A DNA stretch of 64,000 nucleotides from Serinus canaria (GCF_022539315.1 NC_066314.1:49475180-49539179), one strand, 5' to 3'; shown: positions 33,601 through 46,800, counted from the first letter of the stretch. The notes: a model not told the origin generated them from the sequence alone. Numbers and translations are program-made.

Positions 33601-35724
33601 GGGGGAAGAAAAGGCTGCTGAGCCTTTTGCCTTGGCTTTTAGAGCTTCCCCAGGAAGCTGCTGGGAAAGAGATGCTTCACTTTCATTGTTGGTCATTGCA
33701 AAGAGCTCCTTTGTTTGTCCTCAGGGTCGGAAGCAGGAAGTGAGGAAGTTGGGGTTGGTGGTCTCCCTGGGAACAGGGAAGCCTCCACAGGTCCCAGTGA
33801 GCTCTGTGGATGTTTTCCGCCCCTCAAACCCTTGGGAATTGGCGAAGACCGTCTTCGGGGCCAGGGAGCTTGGCAAGATGGTGGTGGATTGTGTGAGTAC
33901 TGGGAGGAGGGGATGGCAACAGACCCCTGGGGTTGCTTGCAGGGAAGGAGAAAAGGTTTCCAGTTTCCAGCTTCCCCCTTTTAGAAGTAAATTCTGCTCT
34001 GACTGTGGATGTAGTGGGAAACTTAAAAATTGCAGGAGCACTGCAGGCCTGAAGACCTGTCTTGATTCCTTGGGGTTTTGAGTGCCCCAAAGGGACACTC
34101 ATCCCCAAGAGATATTCTTGCAGCTGAAAGGAGCTAAGGACAGGATGGTGATATCAGTGACTCTTTAGGAACATTTGCAGGTGTCAGTTTGTGAAACTCG
34201 GTATCTTTCTAGGAAGAATTGTTTATCATCTGAACAACCTGGGGAAAAAAAATTATTCATGCCTCAGAAAACAGCAATTCATTTTTCTTTAGAAAAGCTT
34301 TGTTTTTCCCTCTGAGGAAATTAGTAAATAGTAGAGAAGTGAGAGAGTCATTAATTAAAAACAATAGTTGAGAGCTGTGGTTAGTGTGTAGTTGACATAT
34401 GCACTTGTGTGCTTCAGGAAGATGATCATTACATGTTGTTCATGAAAACACTCTAAGTGGATGAAAGCCAGAAAGATCAGAACTGAAGTCGTGACTATGA
34501 TTTTAATGTTGTTGCTTTATCTTCTTTTTAGCTTCCTGAAGTGAGAAAAAGCCCAGAGTCCTTTTGCTTCTCCTGTTGTTTATCTCAGGGCTCATAGGGA
34601 AGCTGTCCCAGGATAGTCCAGCAAGCCTGAAGTAATCACAGGCTCTCTGTACAGGGCTTGGACAAAACAGATACAGATGAAATCCCAAGGAGGCTGTCAT
34701 TCAGATCATTCTGGGAGTTTCCATGAGGCAGTCCACTCTGTGCTGGGATGGATGAAGGGTCTGTAGGGTGCAATTCTTGTGTCCCAAGGATCAGAAGCAC
34801 TACCCTTATGATAAAAGTAAAGAAAAAGAAAAGCCACCCAGTTCTTGGTGGGGAGCAGTGCCATCCAGGATGCCCTTGTTCTTGGTTTTTATTTTCCCTC
34901 TGGGGCTTGTGCATTTGGACTTGGTGCCAGGGGAGCCTGTGGCAGGCAGGGGAAGAGCAGGCAGGCTGTTAAGTGCGGGCCTGTTTCTCCTGCAGTGCAC
35001 TGACGCAGATGGCCCAGCTGTGGATCGTGCCAGGGCTTGGTGTGAGATGACGGATGTCCCCTATTTCCGGTAGGAGCTTCCTTTCCGCTCTCTTGCACAG
35101 CCCTATTTTTATCCCCCTGGCTTCAGACCTGGCTGTGCCGTGCGTCATCCCAAATGGCATCCCCTCCAGAGGCACGCCCGCCCAGACCTGCCCCTGCACA
35201 CGCCTCGGTGACAGGATGGAGCGTGCCCTGGCCCTCCGCAGGAGCTGAGGCACCCAGCACACCTGGTCTGGCCTGGTTGAGGGAGCTTTGGGAGGTGTTG
35301 TCTTGCATGGCCCTTTGAGATGTGCATCCTGCCCCATTCCACCCTGCACAGCCTGTTTTAGGCTCGTCCCTTGTGTACTGCAGCTGCTTCACTGTGGCTC
35401 GGCCTTGAGTGTGCCTGGGCCTTGAAGGAGGGGGAAGATCTCTGCTCTGCAAGCCTGACAGACCAAGGGCCAGCGAGCACATGGCAGTGGGAGCCACTTG
35501 GCGGGAGTGTCCTGCTTGGCAGGCTCGTGCCCGGTCACCTCCGTGTCTGTGCCCAGCTGCTGATGCCGTCTCCTGCCCGCAGGCTCAGCCCTCAGCTGCA
35601 CACAGAGGTGGTGCTGGACGAGGTGAACGACGCCGTGCTGGTGAACGCTCTGTGGGACACCCAGCTCTACATTTACCAGCAGCGGGAGCAGTTCGAGCAG
35701 CTGGTGCAGCATCTCTGCCCGTGA
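21633..35724 (+). CDS. PLA2G6: Calcium-independent phospholipase A2 beta (group VIA)
   Basis: Sixteen coding exons: 21633-21841, 22351-22566, 23802-23982, 25103-25290, 26478-26574, 27521-27703, 27894-28002, 28590-28742, 30233-30323, 31068-31231, 31779-31929, 32108-32244, 32829-32983, 33725-33892, 34996-35069, 35583-35724. Phases agree throughout, giving 805 residues (human long form 806). The enzyme hydrolyses sn-2 acyl chains of phospholipids without calcium, and acts in membrane remodelling and mitochondrial upkeep. Visible domains are an N-terminal region, ankyrin repeats (about 150-390, for example [13 protein letters not shown]), a proline/serine-rich linker (about 395-455), and a patatin-like lipase domain (about 480-665). 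The glycine-rich motif DGGGIRG starts at Asp484. The lipase motif GTSTG has Ser519 and the dyad partner is Asp652 in [11 protein letters not shown]; both numbers match human. One intron (22567-23801) uses a GC donor. Very secure call. Confidence 0.97.
22567..23801 (+). other. PLA2G6: GC-AG intron of PLA2G6 containing an LTR
   Basis: The only border that keeps phase and family sequence (HIL-S-CVN) joins exon end CTGAG at 22566 to a donor GCAAGG, with acceptor CTCTCACAG ending at 23801. No GT donor nearby gives a continuous frame. GC-AG introns make up about one percent of vertebrate introns. The donor otherwise matches consensus well (AG/GCAAGG). Confidence 0.8.
22888..23442 (-). mobile_element. 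Solo LTR of an avian endogenous retrovirus (ERVL-like), antisense
   Basis: The block matches a well-known bird LTR pattern. On the plus strand it starts TGCTGTGATTTAACCCTAGC and ends AGCCAAAACCAGCA, so the element runs on the minus strand. The minus-strand TATA box (TATATAAA, 23184-23191) lies in the expected place after CTCAG. A direct repeat AAGTT flanks it at 22882-22886 and 23444-23448, one base outside each TG/CA end, consistent with a 5-bp target-site duplication. No gag, pol or env remains, so it is a recombined solo LTR lying antisense to PLA2G6. Confidence 0.85.
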
Positions 35725-36815
35725 CTGACCTGGAGGCTCCCACTCTGCGTTCTGAAGGCACGGAGCAGCAGACACTGACATCGCTCAGATTTGCCCTTGA
35801 GCCAAGGTGTCGAGGTGGGGGACAGACTTGTAATAATCGAGAGGAATTAATATTAATTAGACCCCAGTGCACATACACATGTATTCCAGACACAGAATGT
35901 ATGACGTGTATGATAGCTGTGAAATGCTGACAGGTATCTTTGTGCTGTAACCCCATCTCTGCTGCTGTGCTTGGTTTTGCTGCCCTGCTCTCTGACCCAG
36001 AATCCAGAGTCCTCACTTACTTGTCTTGAGCTGTAGCAGCTGGAATGTCTCCTGTCTGTTCAGTACCTCTACTGACAAAGCACCATGCACCTTCCTAAGT
36101 GACAGAATGGGCCTAGGCCTGATAAAGCTTCAGGGATTGTTTGGCCCACTGGGCCCAAGGTATTTCAGAGTGTAAAGTTTGGGGAAAAGGGATTGTTTTT
36201 CTCTCAGCACACCCAGTTTGAAGGGGAGCAGAAATGCTGCAATAGATACAATGCAGAAAGTTGCAACTGGCCTTGGAGAAGGGCAAATCTTTCCTGAGAC
36301 AGTTTTCTTCTGTAACAGCTTCTCTTTTTCCCTCTGAGATGGGCTGGCAACACTGTGCCTGGAGAGGGAGCAGCCTCCCCCACCCAGGACTTTATTTGCC
36401 ACTGATTTGCTGAGTTACACTTTGCTCAGGGGCTGAGATGTGAAAGCCTGTCTTTACAGCAAGCTCAGTGGAAGGGACAAGAGCCTTGGCTTTGTAGAGA
36501 TATGTTTTCTCTTTATTCTTAACATGAAACTGAAATGCTCTGAGATCAGTTCCCACCAAAGAAGCCAATCCTGGGACAATTTGGATCTACTTTTTTATTG
36601 CAACTGGAAATTCTACTGTGATTGCTACACCAGTTGTTTCTTCTGCAGTAATTTTTGCATATTTATAAATAATTTATGTATCTTTTGGAGGTGTTTTGAG
36701 GAGTAATGTGAAAAACTGAATTTTTAGTGGTTTTCTTTTGAGTGAATGGACTGCTGCTGCCTGTTTCTGTAAGAAACTAACATGTCCTAAAATAAAGAGG
36801 GATTTGCATTTGGTT
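35725..36815 (+). other. PLA2G6: PLA2G6 3' untranslated region
   Basis: Runs about 1.09 kb from the TGA at 35722-35724 to a canonical AATAAA at 36791-36796. No further exon or repeat is visible. Confidence 0.75.
36791..36796 (+). terminator. PLA2G6: Poly(A) signal, PLA2G6
   Basis: AATAAA, the first canonical signal after the PLA2G6 stop. A T/G-rich tract (GGTGGTCTTGTCTTTCTC) follows about 30 bases later, as expected of a downstream element. Confidence 0.8.
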
Positions 36816-37890
36816 CCAATGTCATGGTGGTCTTGTCTTTCTCTCCATCGTAGGAGTTCCCAGAGGGGTTCTAGGCTTGTAGACTCTGAATTTCTTACAG
36901 GTGGAAAATCAGAGAAAGGGCTCCTTGAGACACAGGATTTATACCCTTTGTATGGGCTGAAGAGGTGAATGAGCTGTCCCTGCAGCCAGCCCTGGGAGCA
37001 CGTGGGTGGTATGAGTGTCTGGTGACCCCACAGCAGTTGCAACCACAGTGGAGAGGCTTTGGACCAGCTGCAATATGAGGATCCTCTTGGAGCTGTCCAG
37101 GCATAAAAAAAGAGAACAGTAGGTTTTGCTTGATCCATCTCTTCCCAGACACATGCCCAGAAGAAATCACAATGGCAGTGCTGGTCCCAGCTCACCAGAG
37201 GTGAAACCTGGGAAAGGGTTCAGACAGAAACCTATTCCTGCTGTTAAGAGAGTTTGACTGAGAGTGGGAGTGGGAGGGAGGCTAAGAGCCAGAGGGCTGA
37301 AGCCTGGGGTGGGGGAATATGGGCAGGGGAGAGCTGAAATTTGTGTAGAACTTTCCTTGTGTTCCCCCCTGCCTACTGCTCTTTGCTGCCTGTGCTCACC
37401 AGCTGACAGGGATCTCCTGACCTGTGAGGTGCCTGTGGAGAGGGAGCCGAGCACGCCTCACTCAGTTGCTCAGCACAATGAGCCCCCTCGGAGCCGTGGC
37501 AGGGCTGGGGACAGCGAGCCATAAGGCAGTGGCTCGGGCAGGTGGCTGGCACTGCAGGTGTCAGGACAGGCAGGGCCGGGCACCAAGCTGGCAATCAATA
37601 ATGCAGAGAGGCGGTCACATGTCCTTGCTGGCTGTCGCAGGATTCCTCTCTCCCCCCCAGAGTCTGGTTACTTCCAGAGATCAAGTTCCAGCCTCTCGGC
37701 TGGTGAATTATTAAACTCCATCAGTGCTCCCTTTGTACCACATCTCTGTCTTCCTGCTGTCCTTCCTTGCTGGTGACAGGCTCTTTCCATCCAGCTGGCT
37801 GTGCAGAAGCAGAGTCCTTCAAGCCAGAATAGCACCTTGTACTCTCCTTTGCTTCTTGCTTCTCTGTGGGAGAGTGAATAGGCTCCAGAG
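36816..37890 (+). promoter_or_regulatory. BAIAP2L2: PLA2G6-BAIAP2L2 intergenic region and BAIAP2L2 promoter
   Basis: About 1.07 kb between the PLA2G6 poly(A) site and the BAIAP2L2 ATG must contain the BAIAP2L2 promoter if the first coding exon is also the first exon. No strong TATA box is visible. The clearest motif is an HNF1-like palindrome at 37702-37715. No gene is seen here. Confidence 0.5.
37702..37715 (+). promoter_or_regulatory. BAIAP2L2: HNF1-like palindrome upstream of BAIAP2L2
   Basis: GGTGAATTATTAAA matches the HNF1 consensus (GGTTAATNATTAAC) at all but two specified positions. It lies about 175 bases before the ATG. HNF1 factors act in kidney and intestinal epithelium, where this gene is expressed in mammals. 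Binding is inferred only. Confidence 0.4.
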
Positions 37891-40800
37891 ATGGATCTGT
37901 CCTACAGATCCACCATCTCCATCTATAAGGTGAGTGCCAGCATCAAAGGCAGCTCCTGACTGCATATGGGGGACGTGTGGGTGGGAGATGAGAGTTTGCT
38001 GCCAAAGGCTCCCTTGGGTGGACAGCTGAGGGCTGAATCCATCCACAGGCTGAACTGCAGCAGCTCCTGTGGGCTCTGGGCTGTGTTTGGGAGGCAGAGG
38101 AGAGGGTGGTGTGGTTCCTAAGGACAGATCTAGGAAGGAACTGGGCAGGCAAGGTGGTTTGGACATGGAGCATGAAGGGTGGCACACCTTGGTTGCTGGC
38201 AGGAAGAAGGTCGATGGGCTGTTTTGCTCCCCCCTTCTGATCTCATAAATGCTTCCCTACACACACCAGTGCTGAACCAAGGGAGAAGGGCTGACAGAAG
38301 TGGGAAATTTCTTATGCCAATCTCTGGTCTTCTCTGGAGTCAATGGACACCTTAGATAAATGCAAATAAAAGCAGAGAGGCTGGTTGTCCATTCCTTCTC
38401 TTACAAAGCTGCTGAGTCTGGCAGCCACATCCTGGCCAGGAAGGGGTTGTGTTCATGCCTGGATGAAAAGCAGTGGCCCTCTGGCCGGCTGTGGGGTGAG
38501 GGAAAAGGCAGCTCAGATCCCCTTGCAGTTACTCCCCTGCTTGCAGTGGGTGTGGGCCCGTGGGAGAAAGCCATCTTCATTTAGGCAACCACTTGGCTGT
38601 GCAGTGGGCTACCTTTCCCTCTGGCACTGCCCCTCTCCTGGCTGGCTTGGGAAGGCTCAGGGCAGCTGAAGTTGCTAGCCAGCCCCAATGCAGGGAGCTG
38701 GTTGTGCTTGGCTGTGCATTGTCTGGTTCCAGTGCCCCAGAGGGGGCTCTCGCCCAGCCAAACCACAGCACAGGAGCCTCGTCCTGCTGAGCTCTCTGGG
38801 CACGAGGAAGAATGGCATTAACGTGCTTCTGCCTGGCCACAGAGTATCCTGGAGCAGTTCAACCCTGCGCTGGAGAACCTGGTGTACCTGGGGAACAACT
38901 ACCTGCGTGCCTTCCACGGTGAGTGGGGTCCCACACGGCCAGGGCTCCAGACCACAGTGCTGCGTCCAGCCTGGGCACCCCCCATCCCCTCGTCCAGGAC
39001 GAGGTTCCTGCTCTGCCACCTCTGACATGTCCTGAGCTGCTCTTAAGCACTGTTCAGCTCCAGGACCCACTCCTGATGGGGAGAGATGGGGGGCCTATAG
39101 GTGAAGTACCAGGAGTCCTATGTGATGCTCGCTGGAGCTGGTGGTGGTGGGAAGGCAGGCTGGAGCCTTACCACTCCTCTCCTCTCCCCACAGCACTATC
39201 CAAAGCAGCTGAAGTGTATTTTAAGGCAATTGAGAAGATTGGGGAGCAAGCACTGCAGAGTTCCACCTCACACATGCTGGGTAAGGCTCTCCTGCACATC
39301 ATCATCTCCCCTTTGGTGAGCCACAGTTACCTTTTTTTTGACCTTCTCCCTTAGTTGGTCCACTTCCAGGTACTGGGGCAAGAAAGACAGCTCCTCTAAA
39401 TGGTGTCTGTCTGTACCAGGCCCTGTCCAGGTGGTGACAGTCAAATTTATTGTGTGTCCTTGAATGTTTCTCACAGTCCCAGCAGTCTTCCCTGTATCTC
39501 TCTGAGGTCAATGAGTGAGCTCAGCTCCTGTGATGGACCTCCAGTGATGGACCTCTCACAGAAAACAGTCCCTGTTGAGGCATCCTGCCCCCAGAGATGA
39601 AATTTTCATCACGGAGGAAGCATTTTTCTCCTCCTTCAGGGTGTGAGGGAAAAGCCAGGGAGCATGCACTGACAGCAACTGATGGGATTTTGTCCTCCTG
39701 ATCCTGCAGCTGGCTGGAATGGCAGCTTGGGGCTGAGGGACTCACACTCAGCAATGTAAATAACTCTGCAGCCTGGTGGTGACTGCTGGAAACATGATCA
39801 GGGAACTGCTCCACTGCTAAACATTTTAGCAAAAAGCTTCCAGCAAATGTGTCCCTTCTGCAGATTCATTCTCTGCACCTCCCAGCTGGCTCCTCTGCTC
39901 CCTGTCATCAGTCTCTGCCTTTCCTGGTTTCATAAGGCCAACACCAGTGAAGTGGGACCATGCACAGCATCAGACAGCCAGAAATGTGCAGTGCAGCTGG
40001 GGAGCCTTTGGGGTTAGAAATGGGGCCTGTAGGGGCTGTGGCAGAGCAGAAACCCCGCAGTCAGAGCCCATGGCAGAGGCAAGACTGCCCCTGATGCCTG
40101 GGGCTGTAGCAGAGCACTGGTCCAGCCATCGTGGGCTGGGGTAACCCTGCACTGGCACTGCCTGGCAAGGAAGGCTACCAGGGTGCAGAGGGCAGTGCTT
40201 TGTGATATCTCTTGGACTTTCACAGCCGTGTGAAAGCTCATCAGCCCGAGCTGCACGCTGCTGGTCTGCCTCCTTAGGCACATGAGAAAATGGCCACAGG
40301 ACTTTTTCACCTTCTGTCTTTTTCCCCCAAGGTGAAATTCTGATGCAGATGTCTGACACGCAGAGACTACTGAGCTCTGATTTGGAAGTTGTGGTAAGTG
40401 GTTTTCCCAAGGGCTGGTGGAGGTGGAGAATCAAGTGATTTCCTTCAATACAGCTTATCAGCATTTACCACATTGACCCCATCAGCTGCCCTCACATGTG
40501 CCTGCAGGCAGGCGCCTGCCTCCCTGCTGCACGTGGCAGAGCAGGGTCACAGGGCTGGCATGCCCAGAGCCTGGCTGCAAGGCACTTGCTCTGCAAGTTT
40601 TATGAGCCACCCCTTATCACAGTGCATGCAACATCCCGTATGGTGAAGGGATAAGGATGATGGCTCCTTCCCCTCTTTCAGGCTCAGACCTTCCACGTGG
40701 ATCTGCTGCAGCACATGGAGAAGAACAGCAAAATGGATGTGCAGTTTATCAGTGTAAGTGTGAACTCCCTTCTCCTCCTCAGCTCTCCTTGTTTATCTCT

Positions 40801-43800
40801 CCCCTCCACCAAGGGTTTTTGCTTCAACACTTGAGGTGTTTCCGTGATTCTTCTCAGCAGGAGATAAGGGGTCTTACCTTCTCCCATCATGGAAACAAAC
40901 TCCCCTTGTTCAGCTGATGATGGAGAGCTAAAAGAGGGCAGGTGGCTGTTCTTTGTGCAGTGGGACTTGCCAAATGCTTCAGTGGGGCTGAGAGACTCAG
41001 CATTCCAGAAGCAGAGTTCCCAGCTTGCCCAAATCCCAGGCTCTGCTTGTCTGTGGCTCCTGTGCTGCTGTGTCCCAGCTGGCTGTGCTGGTGGGTGTGT
41101 CACAGAGGAAGACAGAGACCTTGGGACCCAGGGCTGGGGCAGCTGGGTGCCAGTCCTTGCTCCTGAGATCTGGAGGTTCATCAGCACTCTTGGGCCATTT
41201 AAAATAAAAAGAAAGGCATTTTATAAGAGGTCCAGGTGAAGCCTGATTGCAGGACTCAGATGCCCAACCACCCATCAGAGCAGGACCTTTGCTGCCTCAC
41301 AGTGTGGCTGGGTCTCTGGCTCCTTACTGAGCCTGTTTTCTCCCTGGCAGGAGAGCCAGAAGCAATATGAGCTGGAGTACCAGCGAAGAGCCACCAACCT
41401 GGATAAGTGCATGGCAGAGCTGTGGAGAATGGAGAGGGCTCGTGACAAAAATGCCCGGGAGATGAAGGTGAGCAGTGATTGCAGGAAGGGGAGCTGGTAA
41501 TAAGAACTGGATGATTTCTCAGCAGCCTTAGCCAAGGGGTTGCCCCAAAGTTCAAAAGGCAGCAGGCTTATCTGGAAAGTAGGAAATTCCTGTTCTACAG
41601 GGTGCTACTGACCTGTGGCACTCAGTCCTGCCAAGCCCTTTCCTCATTTAGGAAGCCCCAGGAAGCAAGGACTTAATCCCCGGCACCCTGCTCTAGCTCC
41701 TCTCTGCTGCTGCAGCACTGCAAGAGGACTGGGAAGCTGATAGACATGATGACACCTTCCAACCCTTCCCCTGAGTCCAGTCTGCTGGATTTTCACAGAT
41801 GCCTTCCTCCCTTCTTTCTCTCCTTTCTCACAGGAGAACGTGATGCGGCTGCGCTCGGAGATGCAGGCGTTCGTCTCTGAGAGCCAGAGGGAGGCAGAGC
41901 TGGAGGAGAAACGCCGCTACCGTTTCCTGGCTGAAAAGCACCAGCTGCTCTACAACACTCTCCTCCAGTTCTACAGCAGGGTACAGCCCTGCCAGGCTGG
42001 GGGAGCAGACAGCAGGGCTGGAGGGGGAGCGTGCAGGCAGGAGGGAGCCAGGGCTGAGCCATCCCTTAGGTGAAGGATGCATTTGTGCATGGACTGGGCA
42101 GGAAAATGTTTTGTTTCTTGCTGTGAGGTTCAGGCTGGCTGTACTAGGCTGGGAGGACATGTCTGGGGCTGAGGGTGCTGCTGGCATGGGGTTAGTCGGG
42201 TGTGTGAGTGATGGAGGAAGGAAGGGTGCTGAAGGTGTTTATTAGCAGAGTCTTTGGGACCAGGAGATCTCTGCTGGAGGGCGCCATCCTGGAAATTCCT
42301 GCCTACAGGGAGCTGTTTTGCCATTCCCACAAGCCTAATTTTGGGAGGACCTGGTCTCTAATGCATGTATAAGCCCTAGGCTTCCTCTCTAGCTGGTCTG
42401 CCCTGCCCATCACGCCCTGTTGTCTGTTTCTTCCCAGGCTCGGGGCATGATCCAAAGCAAGGCACCACGGTGGAAGGAGCAGCTGGAAGCCAGCCGTAAC
42501 CCCTCAAACAGCCACTCACAGGCACTGCTCTCAGCCTCCCACGGCCAGGGCTACCCATCAGGACGGCTCACACCCACCCACCTCGAGATGGTGAGGAGTC
42601 CACAGACAGCTCAGCCTTGTTTGGGGAGATATTGGAACAGGTTGTCCAGAGAGGCGGTGGATGCCCCATCTCTGGAACCATTCAAGGTTAGGCTGAACTG
42701 AGCTGTGAGCAACCTGATCTGACTGAAGACATCCTTGCTCATTTCAGGCGGTTGGGCTAGATGGCCTTTAAAGGTCCCTTCCAACCCAATATATTCAATG
42801 GTTCTTTGGTGGTGAGGCTGCAGGCCAGGGTCAGTCCTTGGCCAACCATGGTGCCTTGTGCAGCTCCAGTGGCCTTTCCTGGCCAAGAGGAAGAGTAGCC
42901 TGTGTGTGGGCTGCAGTGGAGGAGTGTGCTGAGTTTGGTTTTCTAAGAGGGACTGCATATTTCTCAGAGCATCTCCTGCCTAACACGGCTTTCGTAGATG
43001 TGTGTTCAACCCCCTTTCTTTCCGACAGCCCCAGAGACCCCTTGGGGACTTTGCTTCTTCTATGACTGGGAGTAGATCCAGCATCTTCTCTCCAGACCCT
43101 CCAGAAATGAGAATGTCTCCTCAGCCAGAGTCTCCCAGGCGGCCACTGCGGAGGACGCCGTCAGCAGCCAGTATGACCCACTTCTGGGAGCAGTGCTGTG
43201 GGGAGACACAGGGGTTGGACCTCTCTGGGAAGAGGGTTGGGTTTGGGAAGGGACCACCACTCTATCAAAGCACCAGACCTCAGCCACATTCCTGGGCATG
43301 GTGAGAGGACAGCACCTATGGGAGCTGTAGAGGGCAAGGCTGAAGGAGAAAGTGAGCTCAGCCTTCAGGGCAGAGTCCATACAGGGCAAGGTCAGGCTGT
43401 GTGAGGTGGGGAACCTACAAATGTACAATTTTCAAAGCTCCTTGAGCTGCTACAAGAACTGGTTCTTCCTAGAATTCCCATTGTAGTAAAGCACCTTCTC
43501 TCATACTACCAGATTAAATATTAGCTTGCCCTGTGAAACCCAGCCACTTAACTAATGACACACCTGATTTCCTTCTTGAGAAATTTCAGCTTAAAGTTTT
43601 TACAGGAAGTAAAAAAAGGACAGGGAGAGAGAGAAATTACCCAAATAATCAGTTGCTCTAGCAGGTCAGGAAGAGGACTGTCAGGCAGGGAGGGCATCAG
43701 CCAGAGCATGAAGTGCTTCTGCTCTAGGCATTTGGCCAGAGAGGACGCAGTGCAAAACAAATGGGTTTGGCTTGAGTGGATTGTCTCCTGCAGGATGCTT

Positions 43801-46800
43801 ACCCTGCTTTTCCCATGCCATGTTTTGCTCTCTCCCTGAAAGGCCATCTGCTCCTCCCCTAGGGTAATTACTTGACTGGGAAAGCACGGGTCCCTTGGAG
43901 GCAGCAGGGTCTTGCAGGAGGATGCCAGCCTCCAGCCAGACCCTTGGGGTGCCTTCCCGCAGGTTTGCTCCCTACGGGCCGCACGTCTCGCTCGGGCTCC
44001 CTTGGCGAGGCTGGCAGCAGCAGCGAGGGCAGGAAGAGGAGTGGCACCACAAGAGTCCAGGCCATTGTGCCCCACACGACGGGTGCCAACCGGACCCTGC
44101 TGCCGTTCGAGCCCGGGGATGTCATCACGGTGCTGAGGCCGGAGGCACAGAATGGCTGGCTCTACGGCAAGCTGGAGGGCTCGTCCACGTACGTGACTCT
44201 GCTGCTGTGAAGTGGACAGGTGCAGGCTTGTTGAGTCTGGAGCTGAAAGGGTTAAGCCCAAAATTATTTCCCCCCCACACCCCCTCGCCTCCTGGTGTGG
44301 CCTGGGCACCGTGTCCCACCCACCATCTCAGTGGGACAGCTCCAGTGACGGGGGCTCTCCATGCCAAGGAGATGCACTGTGGCAGGGCTGGCATGGATGG
44401 GCTGCCTGGGAAACCTCCAGGGGCTTTGGGTGGAAGAGCCAGGGATGCAGAGACCCCCTCCTGGCTTGTGTGACTGAGTGACTCCTGTCATGGGATCCAG
44501 CTCAGGGCCATGATCTGCTGGAGTTACCTGAGAGCCTGGCATTTCTTAGCTCACACTGCAACTGGTGCCACAGCCTGCAGCACAGGCAGGGCATGGAAAC
44601 TGCTGCACCCAGCACTTACTGAATTACTCCCTGCGGCACTGCCAGCCAACACCTGTGTATAAATCCTGCCCCATTCCACAGAGGATTTGGTCTGCAGGAA
44701 TGCTCACAGATGTGAGATGAACAAAAGCAGTGCCTTTCTTTGGGTGGCTGTTTCTGGAGTGGAGCTGCTGTGAAATCCCTGGACGAGTTTTCCGCAGCTT
44801 CCTTGTGATTGTGGTTGGTTGGAGTGTCCCTTGCTGGATGGCACCAGCATTACTCCCAGGAGCACAGGTTTTGCACAGCTCCTGAGATAAGCAAGTCCTG
44901 CTCTGAGCTCAAGGTCCATCCCACGACACCCCTGTGCCCCATCTATGGGGTGACAGAAGTGCAGGAGCCCTGTCAACACATGGCAGTGGCAAACATGGCT
45001 TGACTGATGTGTGGGATGGGTGCAGACCAGAAGTGTTTGGCAAATGGATCTGAAGAACCACAAACCATGGTTGCCTGGACCTCATTTGGCTCTGTTCCTG
45101 TGCTCTAGGTGTGGCTGGTTCCCTGAAGCTTATGTCAAGCCTTTGGAGAATACAAGGGAGGTGGAGGAGCCAGACACCAGGTAACAGGATGGCAATTGGC
45201 CAGGCAGGAGCTCCTGGTACACCACAAATGCCAGTGGGGTTTGTTTGAGTGTGCCCCATGGAGAGCTGCAGGGCTCCCATGCTGGAGGACCTGCCAAGAG
45301 CCTCATTGTGCCCTGAGACTTCTCAGGCTTCCCTGGGCAGCTCCCATAACCTGTGCAATGTCATCTCAAAGGTTCCTGCAACTGGGCCAGTCCAAGACAC
45401 GTGTATTTCCTCCAGAGACGTTCCCTGTTGTGCTAGCACCTGTGCTGCTCCCTGATCCTTGCTCTTTGGCTCCCACCTCACTGTCCTCTCCTCTTGCTCA
45501 GGCCCTTCCCTCTGCGAAGTAGTCACAGCATGGATGACATCCTGGACCGTCCCAGCACTCCATCCTCCAGCAGTTACTGGCCTGCTGCTGCCCAGCCCAG
45601 CGTGCCGACCCCACCTCCCCTCTCCGTGGGTGCCAGCAGTCACCAGAGCGGGGTGGTCACCCCAGTCACTCCTGGCTCCAAGGTGAGTGCAGGAGCAGTG
45701 TGAAGGGGGCCCCATCTGACTTTCATCCTCCAAGGCACACCTGTTCTGCTTTGGCAAGCAGAGACAGAAAATCACCTTTCTGATGTTGGTGAAGGGACCT
45801 GCTGCTTTCCTGAGTCTTGTTAGCACCAGTCTTTCTCACCCAGTCTGTTCACATGCCACCATGTCTGATGACTCCTGCCAGTCTTCCTGTTGTGTGCAGA
45901 CCCTCAGTGCCTGGCTTTGTTCCCCCAAAGGACTGCTTTTCTGCCCCTGCCCTTCTCATCTCTCTCTCTTTTTGCTTACCAGGGACCCTTCAGTTCAGTC
46001 CTTTTCTCCATGACCTCCCAGCCTGATTTCTGGTGGCTCCAGGGCAGCACTTCTTTCTGCTAATAGTAGGACCATGGAGTGACCAGGCTGGTCTGGGAGT
46101 GGGTGACCAGCTAACAGAGATGCCATCCTTCTTCTCCCTTCAGAGAAGGAAGAGGAGTCTCATAGGGTTCCTCTTTTAAATTCAGATGAGGGTTGGTTTA
46201 AACTCACAGCTGGGGTAGGGAAAAGCTGGGATCAGAGGCTGAGGGCACAGCACAGCAATATTTAGGAGCCTTAGAACAAATTGTGTCCAAATCATGGCTT
46301 ATAGATGGCATACTGAGAAGGAAGTCCTCCACTTACCATTGCTTCCAGCAGTAGGGAAGAACCAGGGTAAAGGTGAGGACCTGGGGGAGGAAAGAACAGT
46401 GCTGCCCATGGAGCATTACTTGCTCAGTCTCACAAAGGGCTGGGAAACCTTTTCTACGGTAACTGGTTCCAGGCCAGCACAAGGTTGCAAGCAATTGAAT
46501 GTCTCAAAGAACTGAAAACTGCAACATTTAATTACTCATTTTTCCCCCTTTATGTCCTGCTCTGTGGTTTCAGGTAGCCTCAGGCTGTGCAACACAGGGG
46601 CACAGCCTCTGCAGCCTTTCTGTCCCTCTGGGTCACTGGGTTTTCATCCTGCCCCACGGCTGGGGTGTAGGGATAGACCTGGGATTGAGTCATGAATTGT
46701 GTGCAGCATTTGGAACAGCATGGCAGAGTGTGGAACCTCACTAAAAAGGAGGGAAAGGCCGATTTGGAAAGACTCAGCCTTGCTTTAAATGTATGCCCAA

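Noticed and set aside
43548..44309. 253-codon minus-strand frame opposite BAIAP2L2 exon 10
   Set aside because: It starts at GTG, overlaps the SH3-coding exon in antisense, and has no recognisable content.
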